This document shows, piece by piece, positions 1 through 11,666 of a stretch of 64,000 nt of DNA. Position 1 is the first letter of the stretch. Each line of letters starts with the position of its first letter. A program made the position numbers and the translations under genes. The stretch is from Conus ventricosus (lineage: Eukaryota > Mollusca > Gastropoda > Neogastropoda > Conidae): NCBI GenBank assembly GCA_018398815.1, contig CM031628.1:6041635-6105634 (forward strand). The letters are read 5' to 3'. The notes beneath the pieces are model-generated. The model saw only the letters and a program-made list of their open reading frames with translations, had not been told where the DNA came from and made no database searches.

Positions 1-2088
1 CCAACAAGTCACAGACACCTGTTGTGATGGTCAGGTCCAAGAAGTTACAGACATCTGTTGTGATGGTCAGTTCCAAGAGTCACAGACATCTGTTGTGATG
101 GTCAGGTCCAGGAGTCACAGACATCTGTTGTGATGGTCAGGTCCAACAAGTCACAGACATCTGTTGTGATTGTCAGGTCCAGGATCACAGACACCTGATG
201 TGATGGTCAGGTCCAAGAGTCACATACACCTGTTGTGATGGTCAGGTCCAGGAGTCACAGACACCTGTTGTGATGGTCAGGTCCAGGAGTCACAGACACT
301 TGTTGTGATGGTCAGGTCCAAAAAGTCACAGACACCTGTTGTGATGGTCAGGTCCAACAAGTCACAGACACCTGTTGTGATGGTCAGGTCTAAAAAGTCA
401 CAGACACTTGTCGTGATGGTCAGGTCCAACAAGTCACAGACACCTGTTGTGATGGTCAGGTCCAAGAGTCACAGACATCTGTTATGATTGTTAGGTCCAG
501 GAGTCACAGACACCTATTGTAATGGTCAGGTCCAACAAGTCACAGACACCTGTTGTGATGGTCAGGTCCAAAAAGTCACAGACACCTATTGTAATGGTCA
601 GGTCCAAAAAGTCACAGACACCTGTTGTGATGGTCAGGTCCAAGAGTCACATACACTTGTTGTGATGGTCAGGTCCAAAAAGTCACAGACAACTGTTGTG
701 ATGGTCAGGTCCAAGAGTCACAGACATCTGTTATGATTGTTAGGTCCAGGAGTCACAGACACCTATTGTAATGGTCAGGTCCAACAAGTCACAGACACCT
801 ATTGTAATGGTCAGGTCCAAAAAGTCACAGACACCTATTGTAATGGTCAGGTCCGAAAGTCACAGACACCTGTTGTGATGGTCAGGTCCAAGAGTCACAT
901 ACACTTGTTGTGATGGTCAGGTCCAAAAAGTCACAGACAACTGTTGTGATGGTCAGGTCCAAGAGTCACAGACACCTGTTGTGATGGTCAGGTCCAAGAG
1001 TCACAGACACAGTTGTGATGGTCAGGTCTATGAGTCACAGACACCTGTTGTGATGGTCAGGTCCAAGAGTCACAGACATCTGTTGTGATGGTCAGGTCCA
1101 AGAGTCACAGACACCTGTTGTGATGGTCAGGTCCAGTCACAGACACCTGTTGTGATGGTCAGGTCCAGGAGTCACGACACCTGTTGTGATGGTCAGGTCC
1201 AACAAGTCACAGACATCTGTTGTGATGGTCAGGTCCAAGAGTCACAGACACCTGTTGTGATGGTCAGGTCCAGTCACACTCACAGACACCTGTTGTGATG
1301 GTCAGGTCCAGTCACAGACATCTGTTGTGATGGTCAGGTCCAGGAGTCACAGACACCTGTTGTGATGGTCAGGTCCAAGAGTCACAGACACCTGTTGTGA
1401 TGGTCAGGTCCAGAGTCACAGACACCTGTTCTGATGGTCAGGTCCAGGAATCACAGACACCTGTTGTGATGGTCAGGTCCAAAAAGTCACAGACGTCTGT
1501 TGTGAAGGTCAGGTCCAGTCACAGACACCTGTTGTGATGGTCAGGTCCAAGGAGTCACAGACACCTGTTGTGATGGTCAGGTCCAGTCACAGACACCTGT
1601 TGTGATGGTCATATCCAACACGTCGTGATGGTCATATCCAACACGTCACAGACACCTGCTGTGATGGTCAGGTCAAGAGTTACAGACACCTGTTGTGATG
1701 GTCAGGTCCAGGAGGCACACACCCGTTGTGATGGTCAGGTCCAGTCACAGACACCTGTTGTGATGGTCAGGTCCAACAAGTCACAGACACCTGTTGTGAT
1801 GGTCAGGTCCAAGAGTCACAGACACCTGTTGTGATGGTCAGGTCCAACAAGTCACAGACACCTGTTGTGATGGTCAGGTCCAACAAGTCACAGACACCTG
1901 TTGTGATGGTCAGGTCCAACAAGTCACAGACACCTGTTGTGATGGTCAGGTCCAAGAGTCACAGACACCTGTTGTGATGGTCAGGTCCAAGAGTCACAGA
2001 CACCTGTTGTGATGGTCAGGTGCAAGAGTCACAGACACTGTTGTGATGGTCAGGTCCAAGAGTCACAGACACCTGTTGTGATGGTCAG
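1..2088. repeat. Minisatellite, 33-36 bp unit, about 60 copies
   Basis: Head-to-tail copies of a unit whose core is GTCACAGACACCTG followed by TTGTGATGGTCAGGTCCA, with a variable joint (ACAA, AGA, AGGA, AAAA). The joint length makes units run 33-36 bp. Variants such as ACATCTG, ACACTTG or TATTGTAATGG recur in neighbouring units, so small blocks were amplified together. The array starts before the window and ends near 2088. The reading frames it contains are by-products of the repeat. Confidence 0.95.
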
Positions 2089-2323
2089 GAAAATTGAGCA
2101 CATCCAACAACTGTGGGGTAGGAGCCGGTCTGGGTTGAAATTCCCACAAATACATGCCATCTATGGGATTCAACCCCTTCAGCCTCCCATCCTGCTTTCC
2201 TGTGGCTGTACCACTCCACCTGGTGACTGGCATTGATAAAACGCCTCGGTTTCTTCACATTCAGTTGTAATACACATATGTTTTTAAAGTTTCTTTATAT
2301 CTTTTGCTCTTTTGTTTTTATTT
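2089..2323. other. Unassigned single-copy-looking stretch
   Basis: No gene, repeat or RNA recognised. It lies between the minisatellite and the LINE A insertion. If the exon at 8315-8430 is real, this would be sequence of the intron upstream of it. Confidence 0.4.
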
Positions 2324-3085
2324 CTTATCAGTGTGGAACCCTCCGTGGGGGTTGCGACCTTGTCGTGGTCGGAGGGCTTGTGTGGTCCCGTGATCCTTAG
2401 GCTTTGCTGGCGGGGGCATCAATACTCGAAGATAGGCTGGTTTTTTAAAACTGTTTCTAGGCCTGAGAGGTGCAGATGCTGTTTGGCCTAAGCATAACGT
2501 GGTAAGGAGTTGATGCCCTGGTAGGGCTTCCCATGTCAGATAGGCTAAGGGTGAGGATCTGACTAAGAGTAACCCGCCTTTCTCCTTTTCTTGATTTCTG
2601 CCTCCCTTATTTGGCCCTTTTCTATCTTCGTCTCCCTTCAAGTCTTCTTTTTCACACTCCTTTTCTCTCTGTGGTCTCCTTAAGATCCGCCGTGTTTGCC
2701 GTGCGGTTGCGACCTGTGTCGGAGGGGAATGAGGTCCTGGTGATTGAGAGGGCCAGTGCTTGAGGAGGCCTGTGCTCTCAACACATCACTTTGGCTCGGA
2801 CCTCTCTAGACAGGGAGTACACTTTGGCCCGGGTGTACTAATCGGCTCCCCTTCTTGGGGCTGGGTCAAGACAAGCAGTTCCCCTGCTGGCCATGTGAAC
2901 CCCTGCAGTGCTCAGCTCTCTGTCCCCGGGAGTTGAGCATGATCAGGGGGATGGGGTTAGTTGCTTCTGTTTGTGTATGTCTCTCCAAAGCTGGAAGGGG
3001 TCAAGACATTGGTTTCTTGGCCCTGGCCCTTAGTTGGACTCCAAGGTGGGTGGGTAAGGGAGAGATGAATCATACTACACTAAAT

Positions 3086-4002
3086 ATGGCTTTTTCCAAA
3101 AACATTCCCCCCAAAAGGAAGAGGAAGTCAGCATCCCCCATTTCAGGGGATGGTCAAAACAGATAGTGATTCTGATACAGAGTGAGACAGAAGACAGGTT
3201 TTTGGGCTTCCTGGCTCGTGATGGAGGGGACGGAAGCAGGAACGACCCCTTTCAGCTCTGAGCCCTTTTGCCATACAAAAGGGCTTTCAAGGTTTGGCAG
3301 GTGACCCTCGGTCCATCAAGAGGTTACGGAATGGCTCGTTCCTTATTGAGTGTAAATCACAGAAACAATCTGACCAGCTGCTGAAGGCAACAAAATTAGT
3401 GGACAGGGAGATCAGAGTAACTCCCCACAAACAATTAAATTCATCAAAAGGCGTGATTCGCTGCAGGGATTTATTGGTGTCTCGGAGGCAGAAATTAAAT
3501 CGGAGCTAGCGTCCAGGGTGTGACGGAGGTGCGCAGGGTGACAGTAAAGAAGGGTGCAGAAAGGGTGGCCACCAACACCCTCTTTCTGACATTCTGCAAC
3601 CCTGTGCTGCCTCCGGTCATCAAAGTCGGCTACCTGAATGTCCGGGTTCAGTTATATGTTCCGTCCCGTTGAGGTGCTTCAGGTGCCAGAAGTTTGGCCA
3701 TGTCAGGGACCGCTGTTCTGGGCAGGAGGTGTGTGGTTATTTGCTGCAAGGCAACCATGATGGGCCGTGTCATGATCCGGCACATTGTGCTAACTGCGGT
3801 GGCGACCATCCCTCCTCTTCCCGAAATTGTCCTTCTTGGATTCAAGAATCAGCTATACAACGAGTCAAAACGGAAAGAAGATCTCTTTTTTTGAAGCCCG
3901 GAAACAGGTTGTGGGCAGTCAGACGCCTACAGCTCTTCCTACGCTTCGGCTGTAAAGAAGGTTCCCACAGTTTCTACTCGGTCAGTCTGCTGCCAGACTG
4001 AT
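3086..4002 (+). pseudogene. LINE A ORF1, gag-like RNA-binding protein, frameshifted
   Basis: In LINEs this protein coats the element RNA. Reading starts with a basic stretch (PPKRKRK at about 3113). It continues through a nucleic-acid-binding-like region at 3294-3509 and ends in cysteine-rich knuckles at 3670-3835: CFRCQKFGHVRDRC, then HCANCGGDHPSSSRNC. At least three frame changes are needed to join these parts (near 3165, 3510 and 3680). The order is the same in LINE B, so the parts clearly belong to one gene. Its length of about 300 codons suits an I-group ORF1. Confidence 0.75.
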
Positions 4003-4438
4003 GAATTCATGTTTTCAAAAAACATTGCAAGTAAGATCTGTCAGTTCTGGTGGTAGCAGGTCCACCACCTTCCAAACCAAGTGACTGCCCTGGTGGAGGC
4101 AAAAAATCCGCCACCCCTCAGACTGCCCAGCAGTCTACAACATCTGCTGCTGGGCAGATTAAAAAGCCAGCAGTCCCGCCTCGAACTCCTCTGTCCAATG
4201 CCCGTGCGGGCAAGGGAGTTCAACCAGTGTGGAGATGGTGGAGTTGAGGAAAAAACTCCACCATCTCCCAAATCAGACCTCCACCATCTCCAAACTCCAG
4301 GCCTTTGTCACCTGCGGGCAAGTCTGCCAGCAGGTCCAAGACCAACACAGTCCGTGAAACTAAATAATAAGTTCACTCCATTGGCCGCAGATGCAGATGA
4401 GGAGATGACTGATCTCTCTCCTTTTCGCCCTCTGCACC

Positions 4439-5050
4439 ATGGATAGTACAATATTCCATTGGAATATCCGTGGACTAAATTCCAACTTTGAGGAGCTGCA
4501 GCTTCTGTGTCAGTCTATAAAACCTTCCGTCGTGGCTCTTCAGGAAACCCAAATTCAAAGCCAGAAGACCTTTACTCTTTCTGGCTTTAATATTCTTTCA
4601 AACCTGCACAACCATCCACGTTGGGACTGTCGGGCGGGTTTTTGCCTTCTCATACATAAAACTTTGTTGTATAGTCCTGTCGCTCTGTCTACCTCCCTTC
4701 AAGCTGTAGCTGCGAGAGTCACTCTCCACAAGACTGTGACGATCTGTTCCCTTTATCTTCCACCTTCTGTCCCGGTTTGTCGTCAGGACCTTGTCAATCT
4801 CTTAGGGGAACTTCCTCGACCTTTTTTGCTGTTGGGTGACTTTAACGGTCACAACCCACTGATTGAGGATATCCTGTCGGTTTGGATTTGTGTTGTCTGA
4901 ACGACGGATCTGCAACTTACCTCCACTCTTCCACAGGTTCACTTTCGTGCTTAGATTTGTCGGTTTGTGACCCCTCGCTGGTCCTGGACTATGAGTGGTC
5001 TGTCCATGACGATCTGCACGGAAGTGACCATTTCCCTGTTCTTTTACAGC
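4439..5050 (+). pseudogene. LINE A ORF2, endonuclease domain
   Basis: The APE-type endonuclease nicks the target DNA to prime reverse transcription. The start codon at 4439 is followed at once by FHWNIRGLNSN, the metal-binding N of this family. VVALQETQIQ (catalytic E) follows near 4530 and LLGDFNGHNPL (catalytic D and N) near 4830. The terminal SDHFPV motif is at about 5024-5041, in a different frame. Compared with LINE B (58340-58410), about 30 bases are missing after 4860 and a frameshift sits near 4890, so the domain is broken late. Confidence 0.85.
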
Positions 5051-5673
5051 CCATATTAACTGAACCGCCTCTGTCTCTCAACCATCTCAATTATAGAAGC
5101 AAAACTGGGATCTATTTGCAGCCACTATTTCTAAGGAGTTCCAGGACACTGATTTTTTCAGAGTCCAGACCAGCAGAATCTCTGACTAACACTATGATCA
5201 AATGTGCTAAAGCCTGTATTCCAGTGTCTTCCGATAAACTTCAAATGCCAAAAACACCCTGGTTCGATTCAGAATGCCAACAAATTTCCAAAGTTAGAAA
5301 CGGGCTCAGCGTCAGGTATACCAACGACCTTCGGGTCCCAACGCTCGAGCCCATCAGAAACTTCGTGCTAAATCAAGACACACTTTTAAAAATCAGTAAA
5401 CGTCAGTCCTGGAGAAGCTTCTGCTCCAGGCTGACATCAAAAACTTCTAAGAAAAAAGTATGGAACATCATTAAGAAAATCAAAGGGGAAGAACACCTGT
5501 CCCACTGTGAACCATCTCAAGTTTTCGGATTCTTTAATAACAGAAAAGAAAGCAGTTGCTAATCTGCTTGCTTCAACCATTGAAAGAATTCCTCCTCTTC
5601 TAATAAATCAGTCACTTTTGTCAAACACAAAGCCCTAAAAGAAAAATCTCCCTGCAACTTTTCATCCGACAAC
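5051..5673 (+). pseudogene. LINE A ORF2, linker between endonuclease and RT
   Basis: Open reading to 5562 covers the poorly conserved linker between endonuclease and reverse transcriptase. The same stretch is recognisable but more decayed in LINE B at 58600-59210. One frameshift near 5560 separates it from the reverse transcriptase frame. Confidence 0.6.
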
Positions 5674-6588
5674 ATGGAAGACTACAATCTTCCTTTTACA
5701 TTAAACGAGCTGAAATCTGCCTTACTCTCTTGCAGCGATTCCTCTCCAGGTATAGATGAAATCCATTATCAGCTGTTGAAACATCTTCCGCTAGAAGGTC
5801 TGAACATACTGCTACAGGTCTACAACCATGTGTGGACTACAGGTTTTTTTCCACCCTCTTGGCGAAAAGCCCTCATTATCCCCATCCCCAAACCTGGAAA
5901 AGATCTTTCTAATCCTTCAAATTACCGTCCCATAGCTTTGACCAGCTGTGTTTGTAAATTGATGGAAAAAATGGTCAATGCTAGGCTCATGTGGAAACTT
6001 GAAACCGATGGCCTTTTGGCGAAAGAACAGTGTGGTTTCCGCAAACATCGGACTACCGTTGACCATTTGATTCGTCTGGAATCAACACTTCGGAACGCTT
6101 TTTTGAACAGACAGCATACAGTGGCAGTTTTCTTTGACTTGGAGAAGGCCTACGATACTACCTGGAAGTCGGGGATACTTCATGATCTCCACGATCTGGG
6201 TTTTCGAGGTCATCTTCCGTTTTTCATTCAAAATTTTTTGGCAGAACGACAGTTTCAGGTCCGGGTTGGCACCCCTCTCTCTGATGTCCACGAGCAGGAG
6301 TTGGGTGTTCCCCAGGGGAGCATACTGTCTCCTGCCCTCTTTAGTATTAAAATCAACAACATTGTGAAATCAGTTCAGCAGGGTTCAGACTGCTCATTGT
6401 TTGTGGATGATTTTGCTGTCTACGCAACTGGAAGCCTGTACCCGAGTGTCCAGCGCAGGCTCCAGCTTTGCGTAGATAAAATCCATCGATGGGCGGATGA
6501 AAACGGTTTCACCTTTTCTCCAACAAAGACGCAGTGTATTCACTTCCATAATTTCCGTCAGTTTTTCCAGATCCTGAACTTCAAGTAG
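5674..6588 (+). pseudogene. LINE A ORF2, reverse transcriptase domain (long open segment)
   Basis: A 304-codon open segment holds nearly all of the reverse transcriptase. IPIPKPGKD and NYRPIALTS lie in the finger region. FFDLEKAYDTTW is motif A with its catalytic aspartate, GVPQGSILSP is motif B, and LFVDDF carries the paired aspartates of motif C. The segment ends in a frameshift near 6588 just before the thumb, which continues in another frame (6690-6830). It is the best-preserved RT in the window. Confidence 0.9.
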
Positions 6589-6689
6589 GGAAATCTCCCA
6601 TTCCAGCTGTTAAAGAGGCCAAATTTCTGGGAGTCATTTTTGACCAAAAACTTAACTTTCTCAGCCATATTAAAAAACCTCAAAACTGC

Positions 6690-8110
6690 TTGCCAGAGGC
6701 ACTGAATATTCTGCGGGTCGTAGCACACACCGACTGGGGCGCTGATAAGAAAACTTTGTTGCACCTCTACAGAGCCCTGGTCCGTTCCAAACTGGATTCG
6801 GCTGTGCTGTCTACGGCTCCGCAAGACCCTCTTACCTCAAACTCTTGGACCTATCCACCATCAAGGGCTTCGTCTCTGTCTTGGAGCGTTCCGCACCACC
6901 CTGTGTACAGCCTGTACGCGGAGGCGGGCGAACCTTCATTGTCCAACCGCAGGCTGAAACTGTCTTTAAACTATTATATCCGACTGTTCTCAGAACCGCA
7001 GAATCCTGCCTATGACTGTGTCTTGACCCTCCGTTCCAAAGTAAGTTTGAAAACAACCCGAAATGTATTCCGCCGTTTGGTCTTCGTATGCAGCCTCACG
7101 TGCGGAATGCAGGTCTAAACCTGGGAGTAGTTTCCGATTTTTCCAAGTTTCGGATCAACCTCCGTGGACCTTTTTCACACCAGAGATTCGTTTCGATCTT
7201 GCAGCTTTTCGCAAAGAGTCTCCCAGCTCTCTGGCGTACAAGGCATTGTATGCTGACCTCTGTTCGAAATTCCCATCCTATCAAAAGTTTTCACTGACGG
7301 TTCCAAGTCTGAGGATGGAGTGGCCTGTGCAGCCTACTGCCCTGGGGCTCCTTCTCAGATACTGTTGGAACATATCCATTCCGATGCTTCTGTCTATTCT
7401 GCTGAACTTACTGCTCTGGTACTGGCTTTGAAGATAATCTCACATTCTTCAAAGAAGGACTTTCTGGTTCTGTCGGATTCGCTGTCAGCTTTGGAAGCCA
7501 TAGCTGGCCGCAACCTTCAGCATCCAGAACTTTTGCATTTCTTTGAACTTTTTAGCAAGTTGAAACGCGGACGGTTACAACATTACTCTTGCTTGGGTTC
7601 CTGGTCATGTTGGCATTGGCGGGAACGAAATGGTTGATCGTTTAGCCAAGAACGCCACAAGAGAGAAACTGTCCAACATTTATATCCCCTGTTCAGATGT
7701 GAAACCCAAAATTAACGATTATGTGAGAGACTCTGGCAGGAGGATTGGAACACACAGACGAGTAACAAACTCTTTCAGATCCGTCCAAACCTTAAGGACT
7801 TCCTCCATCCACGTCGGGGGGTCGTTAAAGAGGAAACGGTTCTGTGCCGGCTGCCACCGGCCATTCGTATTTTACCCATGCTTACCTTTTAAAGAGTGAA
7901 GAAGCTCCGTGGTGCATTCCATGTCATGCGCCACTCACCATGAAACGTTCTTTTAGAGTGTTGGGACTTGCACGATGTGAGACACAAACATTTTACAGCG
8001 GAGTCATGAAGATCCTGTTCAGGGATGTCCCGCCTGATGTGATCCTTGAGTTTTTGAGAGAGATTAACATTTTTTCATCTGATTTAAGATTTTACGGAAG
8101 AAGATTTTAA
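6690..8110 (+). pseudogene. LINE A ORF2, thumb, RNase H and C-terminal region, broken
   Basis: The RNase H of I-group LINEs removes RNA from the RNA:DNA hybrid. The four catalytic positions can be followed across frames in the same order as the intact LINE B copy: FTDGS, SAELTAL, LSDSLSAL and NEMVDRLAK at about 7290-7650. A C-terminal cysteine/histidine cluster lies near 7915-7990, and the C-terminal coding region ends at about 8080-8108. At least five frameshifts separate the pieces, so no functional product is possible as read. Confidence 0.85.
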
Positions 8111-8314
8111 CAGGTTTTGGTGCGTTTGTAGATGATGTCATTTATGATGTATGAAAGTGGGTTTTTTTTTTTTTTTTTTTAAGACTGGTGAGTTGATTTT
8201 AACGTGGTGACAGCCTGATATGGCCCTTTGCGGTCGGCTGGGCTATAAGCAACATATCTTATCTTATCTTATCAGTGTGGAAAGATGCACAGATTTCAAA
8301 CTTGTGTTTTGCAG

Positions 8315-8430
8315 GTGAGGGACACAGTGGTTCAGTTGCACTGACTGCAGCTGTTCTGGTCCTTCAAGTCATCATCATCATTCTCCTGGTGGTCAATGTT
8401 CTCTACTTACAGAGCCGAAAAAAACCTGCA
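8315..8430 (+). CDS. Candidate host exon encoding a single transmembrane helix
   Basis: A 116-bp open stretch lies between a good 3' splice site (pyrimidine-rich TTGTGTTTTGCAG ending at 8314) and a consensus 5' splice site (GTGAGT from 8431). It reads as a short extracellular stub, a strongly hydrophobic segment (VALTAAVLVLQVIIIILLVV, then NVLYL), and a basic stop-transfer SRKKP. That is the pattern of a type I single-pass receptor or adhesion protein. It lies 33 bp after LINE A's right TSD, so LINE A would sit in the preceding intron. No other exon of this gene is recognisable here, so the gene cannot be named. It could still be a chance open stretch. Confidence 0.5.
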
Positions 8431-8643
8431 GTGAGTTGTGTTGAATCTCTTTGTATGTCCCTTTTGTCTTGGAATAATGAGTGCTTTGTTTTAACGTTCA
8501 CTGGGAACTTTGGAAACTTTTCAGATCGGCCAATTGTGGATCGTGTACACACCTGGCTTTCCATGCAAGCACTTAAAAAAAACAACTGAACCTCATTCAC
8601 TGACTTTGAGGGGGCAGGAGCCCATAGTCTGCATATAAACACT
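8431..8643. other. No gene recognised
   Basis: Would be intron sequence if the preceding exon is real. No repeat, RNA or coding signal seen. Confidence 0.4.
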
Positions 8644-9935
8644 TTCTTTCTTAATCTCATTCACTGACAGTAAGTTGACAGGACGCCTATAATGTAGATA
8701 CAGGCAGTTTGCTATGTATCCCCATTCACTGACAGTAAGTTGACAGGACAACTATAATCTATATACAGAGTTTGCTATGTATCCGCATTCACTGACAGTA
8801 AGTTGACAGGACACCTATAATGTAGATACAGACAGTTTGCTATGTATCCTCATTCACTGACAGTAAGTTGACAGGTCTCAAGGAGCATGAAACCTCTCAC
8901 AAAAGGCATTAGACGCTTGGAGGCAAAGGGACGTTGTACGTAGTATACAAATAGGTCATAGACCAATTAACCAGGGTACTTGTGAACTCGGGGGTTTGAG
9001 AAGCAGCGTGGACAAAGGCATGGCCCGAAGGGAATCCTTTGTTTCCCTCCCTATATAAACTGAGGGAGAACAACGTGAGAGCAGAACAACACCAGGAGAG
9101 GGAGAGAGAGAAGGCAGAGGAGAGAGAGAGAGGAGAGGAGTGAGCAGGACAGAGAAAGGGTCGAGAGAAACGTGGTCTGGGAGATAGAAGAGACAGCTAA
9201 GTCTTAGGGTTTTTGAAGACAAGCTGGAAGAGAAGGAAACTAAGTTTGAAGCCCAGAGGTGGGTGAAAAACAGACAAACTGAATTTGAACCCAGGGGTGG
9301 GTAAAGAAGACGAGAAAAAAGAAGAGTTCTACGTCGAGATCCCAGAGACGACCACGAAGACCCAGTCCTGAAACCTGGAGCCAGTCAACCAAGGGCGCCC
9401 AACCATCAACCAGTGCTAAAGAAGACTTGAAGCAACTTGTTCAAGAACTGTGGTGTGGTGGGGAAAGCGTGGTTGTGTGTGTGAAAACCTGGCCAGGTAA
9501 GAAGTCATTTTTATTATAACCCGGGGATTAGGAAGTATTGATCTTTAATGTTTTTTGATTTTTTCTTGTGTGTGATTGAGTTCATGATTAATTATAAAGC
9601 ATAGAAATTGTAAAATCTGTTCTCAGTCGTGTTAGGAAAGAAACGAATGCGTGAAAATCCCATTCCCAGAGAGAGGTGAATGTTTGGTGTGCGCATGAGT
9701 GTGCATATGCGGTATAGTGCAACGATACCCTTGGTGTGTTAAGCCTGACTAATAATACATCAACTTAGTGCATTTAAGCAATACCATCACATTCCCCCAT
9801 CCTGGACAACGGGACACCTATAATGTAGATACAGGCATTTTTGCTATGTATCCTCATTCACTGACAGTAAGTTGACAGGACACCAATAATGTAGATACAG
9901 GCTGTTTGCTATTTATCCTCATTCGTGGACTGTCG
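8644..9935. repeat. Minisatellite, about 68 bp unit, split by a 0.93-kb insertion
   Basis: The unit reads roughly CATTCACTGACAGTAAGTTG followed by ACAGGACACCTATAATGTAGATACAGGCAGTTTGCTATGTATCCT. About three and a half copies lie at 8644-8875 and nearly two more at 9811-9935. The phase is kept across the gap, so the array was continuous before the intervening segment (8876-9810) arrived. Confidence 0.85.
8876..9810 (+). other. 0.93-kb insertion with TATA box and splice donor, LTR- or promoter-like
   Basis: This segment interrupts the 68-bp minisatellite in phase, so it is an insertion. It holds a good TATA box (TATATAA, 9053-9059), a purine-rich leader rich in GAGA after it, and a consensus splice donor (CAGGTAAG at 9495-9502). 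That is the look of a retroelement LTR plus leader, or a moved promoter and first non-coding exon. I see no clean terminal TG..CA or exact target duplication, so the type is open. Confidence 0.4.
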
Positions 9936-10029
9936 GACGTAAAAATGCCCATTTTCCCACTGAAACGTGATTTTTGGTGCTTATCCCCATTCACTGAAGG
10001 CGGATGGTTCAAAAGCCCATCTTTCTTTT

Positions 10030-10335
10030 CTGCCATCTTTGGTGTTTTTTTCCCTGCCGCCTTTGATCCATCGTGTGGAAAAAAACCATTTCCTTCTTTC
10101 ATTCATGTTGTTTGGGTTGTGCTCTTTATGTTAAAGCCATTTGTGTAAACCAATCACTTTCTTTGTTGTTTGGTTTGCTGTTTCCTTAAAGCCGTCATGT
10201 GGGAAAACCCCTCCCTTCTTTGAAACTTTTTGGTTTTGTTGTGCTGTTTCCTTTTAAAGGGCCCTCATGTGGAAAACCCCCTCCCTTTCTTTGAAACATG
10301 TGGTTTTGTTGTGTCGTTCCCCTTTTTATTTCATG
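10030..10335. repeat. Degenerate tandem repeat, about 70 bp unit
   Basis: Three to four diverged copies of a unit containing CATGTGGAAAACC(A/C)CCTCCC, TTCTTTGAAAC and GTTTTGTTGTGCTGTTTCC. No coding potential seen. Confidence 0.6.
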
Positions 10336-10424
10336 GATGTGATATGCAGTTTGCACATTGTCCTTTACTTGCTTATCCAGTTTTTCAGCAGGCTGATGAG
10401 ACTTGTCAAAGGAATAATGATGGT

Positions 10425-11628
10425 CAGTGTCAGGGATGATGTAGAACGGGCCCTGCAGCCCTGAAGTTGATGGTCATTGTCAGTGGTCAGGGATGATGAC
10501 TGTAAAAAACTGCCAGCAGCCCTGAAGTTGATGGCAGTGTCAGTGGTCAGGGTGGATGTAGAACTGCCATGCAGCCCCGAAGTTGATGGTCATGGTCAGG
10601 GTGGATGTAGAACTGCCATGCAACCCTGAAGTTGATGTCAGTGTCAGTGTCAGGGTGGGTGTAGAACTGCCATCAGCCCTGAAGTTGATGGTCAAAGTCG
10701 GTGATCAAACGATGATGTAGATTTCCCATGCAGCCCTGAAGGGTTTGAGTTGATGGTCAGTGTCAGTGGTCAGGGATGAGTAGAACTGCCGTGCAGCCCT
10801 GAAGGTGTGGATTGATGGTCAGTGTCAGTGGTCCGGGTTGATGTAGAACTGCCGGCAGCCCTAAGTGTGGAGTTGATGGTCAGTGTCAGTGGTCAGGGTG
10901 GATGTAGAACTGCCAAAGCCCCTTGAAAGGGGTAGAGGTGATGGTCATGTCAGTGGTCAGGATGATGTAGAACTGCCCTGCAGCCCTGAAGGTGTAGAGG
11001 TGATGGTCAGTGCAGTGGTCAGGGATGATGTAGAACGCCATGCAGCCCTGAAGTTGATGGTCATGTCAGTGGTCAGGGTGGATGTAAATGCCATGCAGCC
11101 CTGAAGTTGATGGTCAGTGTCAGTAGTCCAGGGTGGATTAGAACTGCGTGCAGCCATGAAGGTGTGAAGTTGATGGTCTGTGTCATCATGGATGAGTAGA
11201 ACTGCCATGCAGCCCTGAAGTTGATGGCATGTCAGTGGTCAGGGTGGGTGTAGAACTGCCATGCAGCCCCGAAGTTGATGGTCAGTGTCAGTGGTCAGGG
11301 TGGATTGTAGAACTGCCATGCAACCCTGAAGTTGATGGGCAGTGTCAGTGGTCAGGGTGGATGTAGAACTGCCAGCAGCCCTGAAGTTGAGGCAGTGGGC
11401 GGTGAATCACGATGATGTAGATTTCCCATGCAGCCCAGAAGGTGTAGAGTTGATGGTCAGTGTCAGTGGTCAGGGTTTTAGTTGACTGCCATGCAGCCCT
11501 GAAGGTGTAGAGTTGATGGTCAGTGTCAGTGGTCAGGGTTGATGTAGATCTGCCATGCAGCCCTGAAGGTGTAGAGTTGATGGTCAGTGTCAGTGATCAG
11601 GGTGGATGTAGAACTGCCATGTGCCCTG
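10425..11628. repeat. Minisatellite, about 60 bp unit, about 20 copies
   Basis: Unit core GATGTAGAACTGCCATGCAG, then CCCTGAAG(GTGTAGA)GTTGATGGTCAGTGTCAGTGGTCAGGG. A GTGTAGA insert is present in some units and absent in others, so lengths alternate. Single-base losses inside units are common. Confidence 0.9.
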
Positions 11629-11666
11629 AAGGTGCTCAGCACACAGCTGGTCTCCCACATCAAGGA

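Larger units (their letters stand above)
2324..8282 (+). mobile_element. LINE A: I/Nimb-like non-LTR retrotransposon, near full length
   Basis: A complete-looking insertion flanked by the direct repeat CTTATCAGTGTGGAA at 2324-2338 and 8268-8282, a 15-bp target-site duplication. The body (2339-8267) has a GC-rich 5' leader, a gag-like ORF1 with zinc knuckles, an ORF2 with endonuclease, reverse transcriptase and RNase H, a run of T near 8162-8180, and a tail of ATCTT pentamers instead of poly(A). A CCHC-type ORF1 plus an RNase H domain is the arrangement of the I group (I, Nimb and relatives). Assignment to Nimb rather than I is a guess. Several frameshifts show it is no longer active, or that the assembly is noisy. 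LINE B at 56003-61831 is a close relative. Confidence 0.9.

Noticed and set aside
277..1834. Long reading frames with repeated CDGQVQ or VMVRSKKSQT peptides
   Set aside because: They only translate the 35-bp minisatellite, change frame with the unit length, and have no start context or non-repeat part.
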